Positions 7,856 through 15,410 of a stretch of DNA of 64,000 nt are shown here, piece after piece. The position numbers and the translations under genes were made by a program. Positions within the stretch are counted from its first letter, which is position 1. The number at the start of each line of letters is the position of its first letter. Source of the DNA: Prosthecodimorpha hirschii (lineage in GTDB: Bacteria; Pseudomonadota; Alphaproteobacteria; Rhizobiales; Ancalomicrobiaceae); NCBI RefSeq assembly GCF_001305515.1, contig NZ_LJYW01000001.1:4545642-4609641 (forward strand), in the 5' to 3' direction. The notes beneath the pieces are model-generated. The model was not told the DNA's origin, did not search any database, and was given only the letters and a program-made list of their open reading frames with translations.

Positions 7856-8617
7856 GGCGCCTTACTATCAGGTGCGCGCGCCGTTCGCGAGGGATCCGTA
7901 AGCCGATGTCACACCCACAAGACCAGCCCCGTTCCGGCGCCTCGCTTCAGTCTCCAGGCGCGAGTGAAGGGGCCGGGGATTTCGAGGTCGAAGCGGTGCA
8001 AAGCCAGAGTTCCCGCGCGCCCCTTCTCCCCCTGGGAGGGGGCGAAGGGGAAGGAGCCAGGGATTTTGAACCGGCAGCGGGACCGGGTGAGCGTCTCGCC
8101 GCCTCCCTTCTCCCCCTGGGAGGGGGCGAAGGGGAAGGAACCGGGGGATTCGAACCTGCAGCGGGACAGGGCACGCGTTCGGCTATCTCCCTTCTCCCCC
8201 CGGGGGGGGAGAAGGTGGCCGAAGGCCGGATGAGGGGGTCGGTCCCGCCATTAGACGAGAGCCTCGGTTCGAGTGAGGTCTCCGGCGGCCGGACCGCGAT
8301 TGCGGAGCTCGCCGCCAGCTCGCCCCCTCATCGGCCCTTCGGGCACCTTCTCCCCCTGGGAGGGGGCGAAGGGGAAGGGAGCCGGGGGGTATGAGATCGA
8401 AGCAGGTCAAAGCCAGCGTTCTGCCGCCTTCCTTCTCCCCCTGGGAGGGGGCGAAGGGGAAGGAGCCGAGGACTTCGAGCCCGCAACGGGACAGAGCCAG
8501 CGTTCAGCCCTCACCCTTCGCCCCCGGGGCGGGGGAGAAGGGAAAGGCGCCGCGGGGCTGGCGGGCGGACTCGCCTCGGATGGGTCTGGCGCGCCGCAGC
8601 TCTCGGCGGCCGGGTTC
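7856..8617. other. 762-bp non-coding gap filled largely by a tandem repeat array
   Basis: Between the divergent pseudouridine synthase (start 7855) and tadA (start 8618). Most of it is the ~84-bp tandem array described separately. The first ~90 bases after 7855 carry no recognised motif and should hold the promoter of the minus-strand gene. Frames that stay open here encode only monotonous LPLGGGEGEG-type repeats and are not credible proteins. Confidence 0.7.
7944..8560. repeat. ~84-bp tandem array built on a CTTCTCCCCCTGGGAGGGGG core
   Basis: Six clear units start at 8023, 8107, 8191, 8347, 8433 and about 8516, with a degenerate one at 7944; spacing is 79-86 bp except for one double-length step. 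Each unit holds the palindromic core CTTCTCCCCCTGGGAGGGGG followed by CGAAGGGGAAGG and about 50 bp of diverged sequence such as CAGCGGGAC. The unit at 8191 is the variant ending GAGAAGGTGGCCGAAGGCCG and GATGAGGG, a form I know as a widely dispersed palindromic repeat in Rhizobiales genomes. Every core can form a strong hairpin. Unit divergence suggests the array is not a recent slippage product. Confidence 0.85.
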
Positions 8618-9046
8618 ATGGAGCTCGCCTTTGCGCAGGCGCGGGCTGCGGCGGGGCGGGGGGAGGTGCCGGTCGGGGCGGTGGTGGTTCGGGACGGGGT
8701 GGTGCTGGCGGCGGCGGGCAACCGGACGCTGGCGGATCGCGATCCGACCGCCCATGCCGAGATGCTGGCGATCCGGGCGGCGGCGGCGGCGATCGGGTCG
8801 GAGCGGCTGATCGGCTGCGATCTCTATGTCACGCTCGAGCCCTGCCCGATGTGCGCCGGCGCGATCGCCTTCGCGCGCATCCGGCGGCTCTACTATGGCG
8901 CGGGCGACCCGAAAGGCGGCGCGGTGGACCACGGCGTGCGGCTCTTCGCGCAGCCGACCTGCCATCATGCCCCGGACGTCTATGGCGGCATCGGCGAGAC
9001 GGAAGCGGGGGACCTGCTCCGGGATTTCTTTCGCGCACGGCGCTGA
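8618..9046 (+). CDS. tadA: tRNA-specific adenosine deaminase
   Basis: 142 residues from ATG 8618, beginning MELAFAQARAAAGRGEVPVG, which is the standard TadA start; upstream frame extends into the repeat array and is rejected. The zinc/catalytic motifs are HAEMLAIRAA (zinc His and proton-shuttling Glu) and LEPCPMCAGAI (two zinc cysteines). TadA converts A34 to inosine in the tRNA-Arg(ACG) anticodon. The Shine-Dalgarno sequence is weak and the gene lies directly after the tandem array, so how it is transcribed is not obvious. Confidence 0.95.
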   Translation: MELAFAQARAAAGRGEVPVGAVVVRDGVVLAAAGNRTLADRDPTAHAEMLAIRAAAAAIGSERLIGCDLYVTLEPCPMCAGAIAFARIRRLYYGAGDPKGGAVDHGVRLFAQPTCHHAPDVYGGIGETEAGDLLRDFFRARR

Positions 9047-9179
9047 CGACGGGGTTCGTCGCGCGGCGGCGGGTGCGGGCATCCGGCCCGCCGGTGGTTC
9101 GGAGCGATCGTCCACAACCGGCCTCGACCGGTCCGGGCGCCCGGCGGCGCGCCGCTGCGCCTCTCCCGCGGGCGGCCGA

Positions 9180-10103
9180 TCACGAAGGGGAATGCGGCGC
9201 CTGCCGGATCCGGCGCAGCCGCCCGGCCGGCTTCGGCTTCGGCGGCGGCAGGGCGACCGGTTCGGCCGGGTGGGCGGCGATCATGCGTTCGAGGCGGCGC
9301 TTGACCTCGTCCTTGGTGGCGTCGGTCGCCTCCAGGATCTCGCGGGCGCGCAGGAAGTCGAGCACGCGGAAGCCGGAGACGGCGGGGCGGATCAGGAGGT
9401 CGGGCGGGCGCTTCTCGAACTTGCCCTTGGCGACCGCCTGCATCAGGATCTGCGAGGCGCCGAAGATGGTCTCCAGGGCGCTCGGCATCTGCCGGCCGTC
9501 GACGGGTTCCGGCTGGCCGACCACATCGACGGCGATCACGAAATCCATGCTGTCGGGGACATGGTCGACCGGCACCGGGTTGTGCACGCCGCCGTCGATC
9601 AGAACGCGCCCGTCATGCAGCACGGGACGGAACACCACCGGCAGCGCGATCGAGGCGGCGACGGCCTTGCGCAAGTCGCCCGCGCGCAGCGCGATCTCGC
9701 CGGAGGCGTAGAAATCCGTCGCGATGATCGCGGTCGGGATGACCAGATCGGCGAAGGTGGGCGGGATCGCGTCGCCGACGAAGACCGACAGGATGCGTTC
9801 CGCATCGAGCTGGCCGAGCGCCAGCCCGCCCGGGGCCAGGATGTCGGCGAAGCGGCGCGGGCGCAGGTCCCAGAGCTTGCCGAGCGCGGCCGCGCGGTTG
9901 CCGAAGACCTCGAGCGTGCGCTCGCGGATCTCCCGGCCGGTCAGCCCGCTGCCGCGCGAGGCGCCCATGATCGCGCCGATCGAGGTGCCGGCAATGGCGG
10001 CGGGCGGCAGGCCGAGCTCGTCGAGCGCCTCGATCACCGGAATATGGGCGAAGCCGCGCGCGCCGCCGCCGCCGAGCACGAGACCGATCCGGGGATCCGA
10101 CAT
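9180..10103 (-). CDS. Patatin-like phospholipase family protein (RssA-like)
   Basis: 307 residues from ATG at 10103 (MSDPRIGLVLGGGGARGFAH). The oxyanion loop GGGGARG, the nucleophile elbow GTSIG and the catalytic Asp in LIDGGVHNPVP form the Ser-Asp dyad typical of patatin-like lipid acyl hydrolases. The C-terminal tail is basic and proline-rich (PPPKPKPAGRLRR). It is likely a cytoplasmic or membrane-associated lipase; the physiological lipid substrate is not known for most bacterial members. It lies 113 bp downstream of the LysR gene on the same strand. Confidence 0.92.
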   Translation of the reverse strand: MSDPRIGLVLGGGGARGFAHIPVIEALDELGLPPAAIAGTSIGAIMGASRGSGLTGREIRERTLEVFGNRAAALGKLWDLRPRRFADILAPGGLALGQLDAERILSVFVGDAIPPTFADLVIPTAIIATDFYASGEIALRAGDLRKAVAASIALPVVFRPVLHDGRVLIDGGVHNPVPVDHVPDSMDFVIAVDVVGQPEPVDGRQMPSALETIFGASQILMQAVAKGKFEKRPPDLLIRPAVSGFRVLDFLRAREILEATDATKDEVKRRLERMIAAHPAEPVALPPPKPKPAGRLRRIRQAPHSPS

Positions 10104-10216
10104 GGCATTGCTCCTGGTGGAGGCCCCGGGACGGGGAACGAAAGCGTTGTCTGCCGCGCGCCTGGGGCGGCATTGCGGCGGGCGCCAAGGCAGCACGGCC
10201 GGCCGGCCTCGCCCAC

Positions 10217-11092
10217 TCAGGCGACGAACTGCAGGCGCGGCGTGGCGAGGGTCTCGGTCAGGAAGCCGACCAGCGGACCGGCCAGATCGGCATGGGCGCC
10301 GTCCTCGCCGATCAGCACGATCTCGATCTCGGGCAAGGGCGGCCAGCCCTCGGCGGCGCCCAGGATGTCCAGGCCCGGCGCCACGAAGGAGCGGCCGAGC
10401 ACGGTCGCGCCGAGGCCACCGCGCACCGCCGCCTGGATGCCCATCAGGCTGCTCGCCGTGCAGGTGACCTGGACGGATCGGCCCTGGTCGGCCAGCGCCG
10501 CCTCGGCGATGCGCCGATAGCTGCAGGGCGCCGGCAAGGCGACCAGCGGCACCGGCCGGTCGGGCTCGGCGCGCCATCCGGCCGCGGCGATCCAGACCAT
10601 CGGCTCGCGCCACAGAAGCCGGCCGGTCGCCCCGCTGGCGCCGCGCTGGGCGATGGCGAGCTCCAACTCGCCGCGGGCCATCGCGGCGACGAGGTCGCAG
10701 CTCATGCCGGTGCGCAGGTCGATATGGATGCCCGGATGATGCCTGCGGAACCGGGCGAGCAGGCCCGGCAGCTGGTGCGGAATGAAGTCGTCCGCGACGC
10801 CGAGCCGGAGCGTGCCCTGCACCGGCGGCGCGCGGAACAGGCGCACGGTCTCGTCGTTCAGATCGAGCAGGCGCCGGGCCGGTTCGAGGAGCCGGCGGCC
10901 GTCCTCAGTCAGGGCCAGGCTGCGGCTGGTCCGATCGAACAGGCGCGCGCCGATCAGGTCTTCGAGCCGGAGGATCTTCTGACTGACGGCCGACTGCGTG
11001 CGCCCGACCACCTCCGCCGCAGCCGTGAAGCTGCCGGTCTCGGAAACGGCCAGGAAGGCGCGCAGGAGATCGAGGTCCAGATCGATCCGCAT
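10217..11092 (-). CDS. LysR-family transcriptional regulator
   Basis: 291 residues. The N-terminal winged helix-turn-helix is clear: LRAFLAVSETGSFTAAAE followed by RTQSAVSQKILRLEDLIG and LFDRTSRSLALTEDGRRLL. The rest is the LysR substrate-binding domain (VQGTLRLGVADDFIPHQLPG). It is divergent from the zinc-type dehydrogenase gene at 11239 with 146 bp between them, the usual arrangement of a LysR protein and its target. The inducer is unknown. Confidence 0.93.
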   Translation of the reverse strand: MRIDLDLDLLRAFLAVSETGSFTAAAEVVGRTQSAVSQKILRLEDLIGARLFDRTSRSLALTEDGRRLLEPARRLLDLNDETVRLFRAPPVQGTLRLGVADDFIPHQLPGLLARFRRHHPGIHIDLRTGMSCDLVAAMARGELELAIAQRGASGATGRLLWREPMVWIAAAGWRAEPDRPVPLVALPAPCSYRRIAEAALADQGRSVQVTCTASSLMGIQAAVRGGLGATVLGRSFVAPGLDILGAAEGWPPLPEIEIVLIGEDGAHADLAGPLVGFLTETLATPRLQFVA

Positions 11093-11113
11093 CCATTAGC
11101 TCTCCTACTGAAT

Positions 11114-11131
11114 GCGATTAGAGATATTCGC
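11114..11131. promoter_or_regulatory. Candidate LysR-type binding site in the divergent gap
   Basis: GCGA-N10-TCGC dyad (GCGATT...ATTCGC) in the most AT-rich part of the 146-bp region between the LysR gene and the dehydrogenase. LysR proteins usually recognise a T-N11-A dyad of this size placed between themselves and the divergent target. Support is limited to position, symmetry and local base composition. Confidence 0.4.
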
Positions 11132-11238
11132 TTCTCAGATGACCGGCAAGCCGGCATGGTCGCGGCCACCCACCCCCCTCTGCCGGCGGTGCGCCGCGAC
11201 GGCGTCCGGGCCCCTCGGCAGCATCCAGGAGATCAGTC

Positions 11239-12306
11239 ATGCAGGCGATCGGCTATCGCAATCCCGGCCCGCTCGGCGGGGCAGGCCCGCTTGGCGGTGC
11301 AGGCCCGCTCGGCGGGGCAGACCCGCTCGGCGGTCCAGGACCGCTCGTGTCCCTCGACATGCCGCAGCCGGAGCTGCGCCCGCGCGACCTCCTGGTGCGC
11401 GTCCGGGCGGTCTCGGTCAATCCGGTCGATACCAAGCAGCGCATGAATGCGGCGCCGCCGCCGGGCACGGCGCGCATCCTCGGCTTCGACGCGACCGGGA
11501 TCGTCGAGGCCGTCGGGCCGGACGTCCGGCACTACCGGGTCGGCGACGCGGTCTGGTATGCCGGCGCCATCGACCGGCCCGGCAGCAATGCCGAATTCCA
11601 GGCGGTCGACGAGCGGCTGGTCGGCCACAAGCCCGCCAGCCTGGATTTCGCGGACGCTGCGGCGCTGCCGCTGACCGCCATCACCGCCTGGGAACTGCTG
11701 TTCGACCGGCTCGGCCAGCCGCATGGCCGCAAGGCTGCCGGCGGCACGCTCCTGATCGTCGGCGGGGCCGGCGGGGTCGGCTCGATCCTGATCCAGCTCG
11801 CCCGCCGCCTGACCGGGCTGACGGTGATCGCCACTGCCTCGCGTCCAGAGACGGTCGCGTGGGTGAAGGATCTCGGCGCCCATCACGCGATCGACCATTC
11901 CGGTCCGCTCGACGAGGCGCTGAAGGCGATCGGTTTCGACGGGGTCGAGATGGTCGCGAGCCTGACCCAGACCGAGCGCCATCTCGAGGCCATCCTGCGC
12001 GCGCTCAAACCCCAGGGCCGGCTCGCCGTGATCGACGACCCGAAGACCCTCGACATCGTGCCGTTCAAGCGCAAGTCGCTGTCGGTGCACTGGGAACTGA
12101 TGTTCACCCGGTCGCTGTTCGGCACGCCCGACATGGACGAGCAGCGGCGGCTGCTCGACGAGGTCTCGGCGCTGGTCGATGCCGGCGTGATCCGCAGCAC
12201 GGTCACCGAGCGGCTCGGCACCCTGTCGCCGCAGACGCTGACCGAGGCGCATCGCCGCGTCGAGAGCGGGCGCACCATCGGCAAGATCGTCCTCGACGGC
12301 TTGTGA
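11239..12306 (+). CDS. Zinc-type alcohol dehydrogenase / quinone oxidoreductase family protein (MDR superfamily)
   Basis: 355 residues from ATG 11239 (MQAIGYRNPGPLGG). It has the GroES-like N-terminal fold (LVRVRAVSVNPVDTK, RILGFDATGIVEAVG) and the Rossmann motif IVGGAGGVGSILIQLAR. The catalytic zinc ligands of true alcohol dehydrogenases are not evident, which favours a ZADH/quinone-reductase-type NADPH enzyme. Near the N-terminus, four 18-bp tandem repeats (11266-11337) encode repeated GPLGGA-like units absent from ordinary members. Likely regulated by the divergent LysR protein. Confidence 0.9.
   Translation: MQAIGYRNPGPLGGAGPLGGAGPLGGADPLGGPGPLVSLDMPQPELRPRDLLVRVRAVSVNPVDTKQRMNAAPPPGTARILGFDATGIVEAVGPDVRHYRVGDAVWYAGAIDRPGSNAEFQAVDERLVGHKPASLDFADAAALPLTAITAWELLFDRLGQPHGRKAAGGTLLIVGGAGGVGSILIQLARRLTGLTVIATASRPETVAWVKDLGAHHAIDHSGPLDEALKAIGFDGVEMVASLTQTERHLEAILRALKPQGRLAVIDDPKTLDIVPFKRKSLSVHWELMFTRSLFGTPDMDEQRRLLDEVSALVDAGVIRSTVTERLGTLSPQTLTEAHRRVESGRTIGKIVLDGL
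11266..11346 (+). repeat. 18-bp in-frame tandem repeat within the dehydrogenase gene
   Basis: Four 18-bp units of the form GGCCCGCTCGGCGGGGCA at 11266, 11284, 11302 and 11320, plus a partial fifth (GGACCGCTC). Units differ by one to three bases, mostly at third positions. They encode G/D-P-L-G-G-A/P repeats inserted at the turn after the first beta strand of the GroES-like domain. Confidence 0.9.
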
Positions 12307-12320
12307 GGGCGGCACCGGGA

Positions 12321-12341
12321 CCGGCGGGGCGATCCCGCCGG
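12321..12341. terminator. Hairpin between convergent genes, possible bidirectional terminator
   Basis: CCGGCGGG and CCCGCCGG form a perfect 8-bp stem with a 5-base loop, centred in the 45-bp gap between the convergent dehydrogenase and hydrolase genes. There is no T-tract on either side, so intrinsic termination is only suggested by position and stability. Confidence 0.4.
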
Positions 12342-12351
12342 CTGCGGATGA

Positions 12352-13278
12352 TCAGTCCGCGACGCGGGCCAGGAAGGGCTGCATCAGCGCCAGCGTCGCC
12401 TCCGGATTTTCCTCGGCGAGGAAGTGACCGCCCTCGACCGGGCCGCCCTCCAGGGTCTCGCACCAGTCGCGCCAGACCACCAGCGGGCCGCTCTCGCGCG
12501 CCTTGGCGTCGGCGGGAAGGCCGACCGAGCCCCAGATGATCTGGGTCGGCACCGTGATGCGGCGCCCGGCGCGCCGGTCGGCCTCGTCGTGTTCCACGTC
12601 GATGGTCGCGCCGGCGCGATAGTCCTCGCAGCAGGCGGCGATGCGGGCCGGATCGCGGAAATAGGCCCGGTAATGGGCGAGCGCACCGGGATCGAAGGCC
12701 GACAGGTCCTTGTCGACGGTCCATCCGGCCAGGGTCTGGAACAGATGCTCGATCGGCGCCTTGGCGATCAGCGTCTCCGGCACCGGGGCGGCCTGGGCCA
12801 GGAAGGACCAGTGATAGACCTTGCGCGAGAAGGTCGCGTCCATGCGTTCCCACATCACCGGCGTCGGGACGATGTCGATCAGCACCAGGCCGGTCAGCCG
12901 CTCCGGCTGGTCGAAGCCGAGTCGGTAGCCGACGCGCGCGCCGCGGTCGTGGCCGACGAAGGCGAAGCGCTCGGCGCCGAGTTTCGCCATCAGGGCGACG
13001 ATGTCGGCGCCCATGCGCCGCTTCGACATCTGGGCGTGGCGCTCCTCCGGCGCCGGCACGGACGATTGGCCGTAGCCGCGCAGATCGACCACCACCACCC
13101 GCAGCGTCTCGGCCAGCTTCGGGGCGATCCGGTGCCACATGGCGTGGCTCTGCGGATAGCCGTGCACCAGCACCACGGCCGGCGCGCCGACCGGCCCGCC
13201 GACCCGGGCGAACAGCGTCACCTCGCCGACATCGACCGTGACCGTCTCGAAGCCGGGATAGAGATCGGGCAGCGACAT
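12352..13278 (-). CDS. Alpha/beta hydrolase with fluoroacetate/haloacetate dehalogenase residues (paralogue 1)
   Basis: 308 residues. The pattern follows the fluoroacetate dehalogenase (FAcD) branch closely: nucleophile Asp111 in GHDRGARVGYRL, carboxylate-binding Arg112 and Arg115, acid Asp135, halide-pocket His156-Trp157 (KVYHWSFL) and Tyr220 (CEDYRAG), and catalytic His285 (EGGHFLAEEN). From memory the characterised enzyme has D110, R111, R114, D134, H155, W156, Y219 and H280, so most positions match with a one-residue offset. The family hydrolyses haloacetates to glycolate plus halide. A related ester or epoxide substrate cannot be excluded. A paralogue lies 220 bp upstream on the same strand. 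Confidence 0.85.
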   Translation of the reverse strand: MSLPDLYPGFETVTVDVGEVTLFARVGGPVGAPAVVLVHGYPQSHAMWHRIAPKLAETLRVVVVDLRGYGQSSVPAPEERHAQMSKRRMGADIVALMAKLGAERFAFVGHDRGARVGYRLGFDQPERLTGLVLIDIVPTPVMWERMDATFSRKVYHWSFLAQAAPVPETLIAKAPIEHLFQTLAGWTVDKDLSAFDPGALAHYRAYFRDPARIAACCEDYRAGATIDVEHDEADRRAGRRITVPTQIIWGSVGLPADAKARESGPLVVWRDWCETLEGGPVEGGHFLAEENPEATLALMQPFLARVAD

Positions 13279-13498
13279 CCGTTTCCTCCACGCCGGGTCG
13301 GGGTCCGATCGGTTTCGGTCGAAACGCGTCGGACCCGGCCGTTCTTCTCAGGCGCCCGGTCGCTCGCGCCGGTGTCCCCGCGCATCCGACCCGGCGCGAC
13401 CGCCCGGTGCGCCGGACAATGGCGAGGCGCGGGCAGGCAGGCAAGCGCTCCCTTCGCCGCAGGCCCACCGCCCGCACCGGAGCGATCGGCCGGAGGCG

Positions 13499-14476
13499 TC
13501 AGGCCTCGCCCTTGAGGAAGGGGACGAGCGCCGACAGCGTCGCCTCGGGGTTCTCCTCGGGCAGGAAATGGCCGCTGTCGATCGGCGCGCCGCGCAGGTC
13601 GTCGGCGAAGGGCCGCCAGGCCGCCAGCGGCCCGTCCTCGACGGTCCCGCCGTCCCGGACGGCGTTGCCGTTATGGGCGGTGCTGCCGTCTGGGGCGGTT
13701 CCACCATCGGCCGGGATGCCGGACGAGCCCCACAGCACCAGGGTCGGGCAGCCGATCTTGTGGCCGGCGGCGAGCGTCTCCTCGTCGAGCGCCCGGTCGA
13801 TGGTGGCGCCGGCGCGGTAGTCCTCGCAGGTTGCATGCAGGCGTTCGGGCACGCCGAAGAAGGCGTTATAGTGGGCGAGAGCGCCCGGATCGAAGGCCGA
13901 CAGGTCGCGGGCCTTGGTCCAACTGGCCAGGCAATGGTCCTGGTAGGCGCGATGCTGGCTCAAGATCAGGGTCTCGGGGAAGGGCGCCGGCTGGGCGAGG
14001 AACAGCCAGTGATAGACCTTCATGGCCAGCTTGGCGTCCATGCCGGACCACATCGCGGCGGTCGGGACGATGTCGAGCAGGGCGAGGCGGGACAGCCGGC
14101 CGGGATGATCGAGGGCCAGCCGGTAGCCGACGCGGGCGCCGCGGTCATGGCCGACATAGGCGAAGCGGGCATGGCCGAGCTTCTCCATCAGCCGGACGAT
14201 GTCTTGCGCCATCGCCCGCTTCGAATAGGCGGCGTGACCCGGCTCGTCGGACGGCACCGACGACCAGCCGTAGCCGCGCAGGTCGGGCAATACGATGCGG
14301 AAATGTTCGGCCAGCGCGCCGGCGATCCGATGCCATTCGACATGGGTCTGCGGATAGCCGTGCACCAGCACCACCGGCGGCGCATCGTCGCGGCCGCCGA
14401 TGCGGCAGAACAGGCGCGCCTCGCCGACATCGACTGTTTGGGCATCGAAATTCGTGAAAAGGTCGGGCAGGTCCAC
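13499..14476 (-). CDS. Alpha/beta hydrolase with fluoroacetate/haloacetate dehalogenase residues (paralogue 2)
   Basis: 325 residues from GTG at 14476, preceded by GGAG six bases upstream. With this start, residue numbering matches paralogue 1 exactly through residue 220: Asp111, Arg112, Arg115, Asp135, His156-Trp157 and Tyr220 are all present, and the catalytic His is at 303 (DSGHFLPEEN). The 18-residue shift comes from a low-complexity insertion near residues 250-275 (DGSTAHNGNAVRDG) not found in paralogue 1. A longer frame back to 14662 would run into the divergent LysR gene and is rejected. The pair looks like a tandem duplication, probably controlled by the adjacent LysR-type gene. Confidence 0.85.
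   Translation of the reverse strand: MDLPDLFTNFDAQTVDVGEARLFCRIGGRDDAPPVVLVHGYPQTHVEWHRIAGALAEHFRIVLPDLRGYGWSSVPSDEPGHAAYSKRAMAQDIVRLMEKLGHARFAYVGHDRGARVGYRLALDHPGRLSRLALLDIVPTAAMWSGMDAKLAMKVYHWLFLAQPAPFPETLILSQHRAYQDHCLASWTKARDLSAFDPGALAHYNAFFGVPERLHATCEDYRAGATIDRALDEETLAAGHKIGCPTLVLWGSSGIPADGGTAPDGSTAHNGNAVRDGGTVEDGPLAAWRPFADDLRGAPIDSGHFLPEENPEATLSALVPFLKGEA
13640..13715 (-). repeat. Low-complexity imperfect repeat encoding the insertion in hydrolase 2
   Basis: Imperfect repeats of roughly 15-18 bp around GGGCGGTGCTGCCGTCTGGG and GGCGGTTCCACCATCGG encode an Asp/Gly/Thr/Asn-rich loop. The neighbouring paralogue has only a short linker here (GSVGLPADAKARESG), so the insertion arose after duplication or was lost from the other copy. 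Confidence 0.6.
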
Positions 14477-14620
14477 GTTCGACTCCGGTTCGCTTTTGCG
14501 TGTTTCCGAAAAACCTGGGAGACACGATCGGATGCGATCACTATGCTGCCCTAGGGTAAGGGCTTGGGTGCGGTTCACGGCGCGGCCGCCGGTCTGCGGG
14601 AAGGTTCGAGGCGGAAGACG

Positions 14621-15391
14621 ATGCGAATCCGCGATCTGGAAGCGGTCATTACCGTCTATCAATGTGGCTCATTTTCCAAGGCCGCCGAGACCATCGGTAC
14701 CTCGCAGCCCGCCATTTCGATGGCGGTTCAACGGCTTGAGCGCGAGTTGGGGATCCTGCTGTTCGATCGCACGGGCTCGGGCGCGCGTGCCACCCGGCAG
14801 GGTGCGGCGGCCATCAAGGCCTTCATGAAGATCGCCCAGATCGTCGACGGCCTGCACGAGACGGCCGAAACCATCCAGGCGCTCAAGATCGCCGTGACGC
14901 CGCTTCTGAGCGGACGCGACGTGGTCAGCATGCTGCAGATGGCGATGCCGGACCATTCCGGCGGTTTCGATGTGGAGTTTCTCGAATCCACCGAGATCCA
15001 TCAGCGGCCGGACAACGATGTCCGCATCTCGCTGCCGTCGCTGCGCAAGAAGTCCGCCTTCTGCGTCGAACTGCCGACCGAGTGGATCGGCGTCGACAAC
15101 GGCGTCCTGATCCTGTGCAACCAGGAAATGGAGATCTGGCAGCGGGCGCGCTCCGTGCTGATGAACAGCGGCCTCGCCGTGCGCAAGGTGATCACCGTCA
15201 ACGATTGCGGCTATGCCTACCACATGGCCGCCGCCGGGGCCGGCTTCACGCCCTGCGTGATGACCCGCAACATCGCGTTCCGGGGGTTCGTTCTCGATAC
15301 CCTGCCGCCGCTGGCGCCGGTGCGGCTCGACATCGTCGCCCCCTATGCGATCGCCGGCGAACTGCGCCGGCTGATGACCGAAGAGGGCTGA
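14621..15391 (+). CDS. LysR-family transcriptional regulator, short form
   Basis: 256 residues from ATG 14621, about 40 shorter than typical LysR proteins. The winged helix-turn-helix is intact (LEAVITVYQCGSFSKAAETI, then SQPAISMAVQRLERELGILL and FDRTGSGARATRQG). The effector domain is compact, so its first subdomain seems reduced. It is divergent from the second dehalogenase-like hydrolase (144 bp gap), which is the most likely target. The sequence diverges from the other LysR protein in this window, so the two are not recent copies. Confidence 0.88.
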   Translation: MRIRDLEAVITVYQCGSFSKAAETIGTSQPAISMAVQRLERELGILLFDRTGSGARATRQGAAAIKAFMKIAQIVDGLHETAETIQALKIAVTPLLSGRDVVSMLQMAMPDHSGGFDVEFLESTEIHQRPDNDVRISLPSLRKKSAFCVELPTEWIGVDNGVLILCNQEMEIWQRARSVLMNSGLAVRKVITVNDCGYAYHMAAAGAGFTPCVMTRNIAFRGFVLDTLPPLAPVRLDIVAPYAIAGELRRLMTEEG

Positions 15392-15410
15392 CGCCCGTCC
15401 GGTGCCGCGC

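Noticed and set aside
5501-8233. Very long plus-strand frame opposite the pseudouridine synthase gene
   Set aside because: It is the antisense of a GC-rich, low-complexity gene; the minus strand has clear domains, whereas the plus strand gives only Ala/Arg/Pro-rich sequence. The length results from the scarcity of stop codons at high GC.
8191-8240. GC-rich repeat considered as a CRISPR repeat
   Set aside because: Spacing is about 84 bp and the intervening segments resemble one another, so there are no unique spacers; no cas genes are present.
7906-8394. 162-residue open frame with repeated LPLGGGEGEG segments
   Set aside because: It is the translation of the tandem palindrome array. All frames of the array give similar monotonous peptides, and no ribosome-binding site or family match supports it.
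14477-14662. N-terminal extension of hydrolase 2
   Set aside because: It overlaps the divergent LysR gene start and lacks conservation; the GTG at 14476 has a good ribosome-binding site and gives numbering identical to the paralogue.
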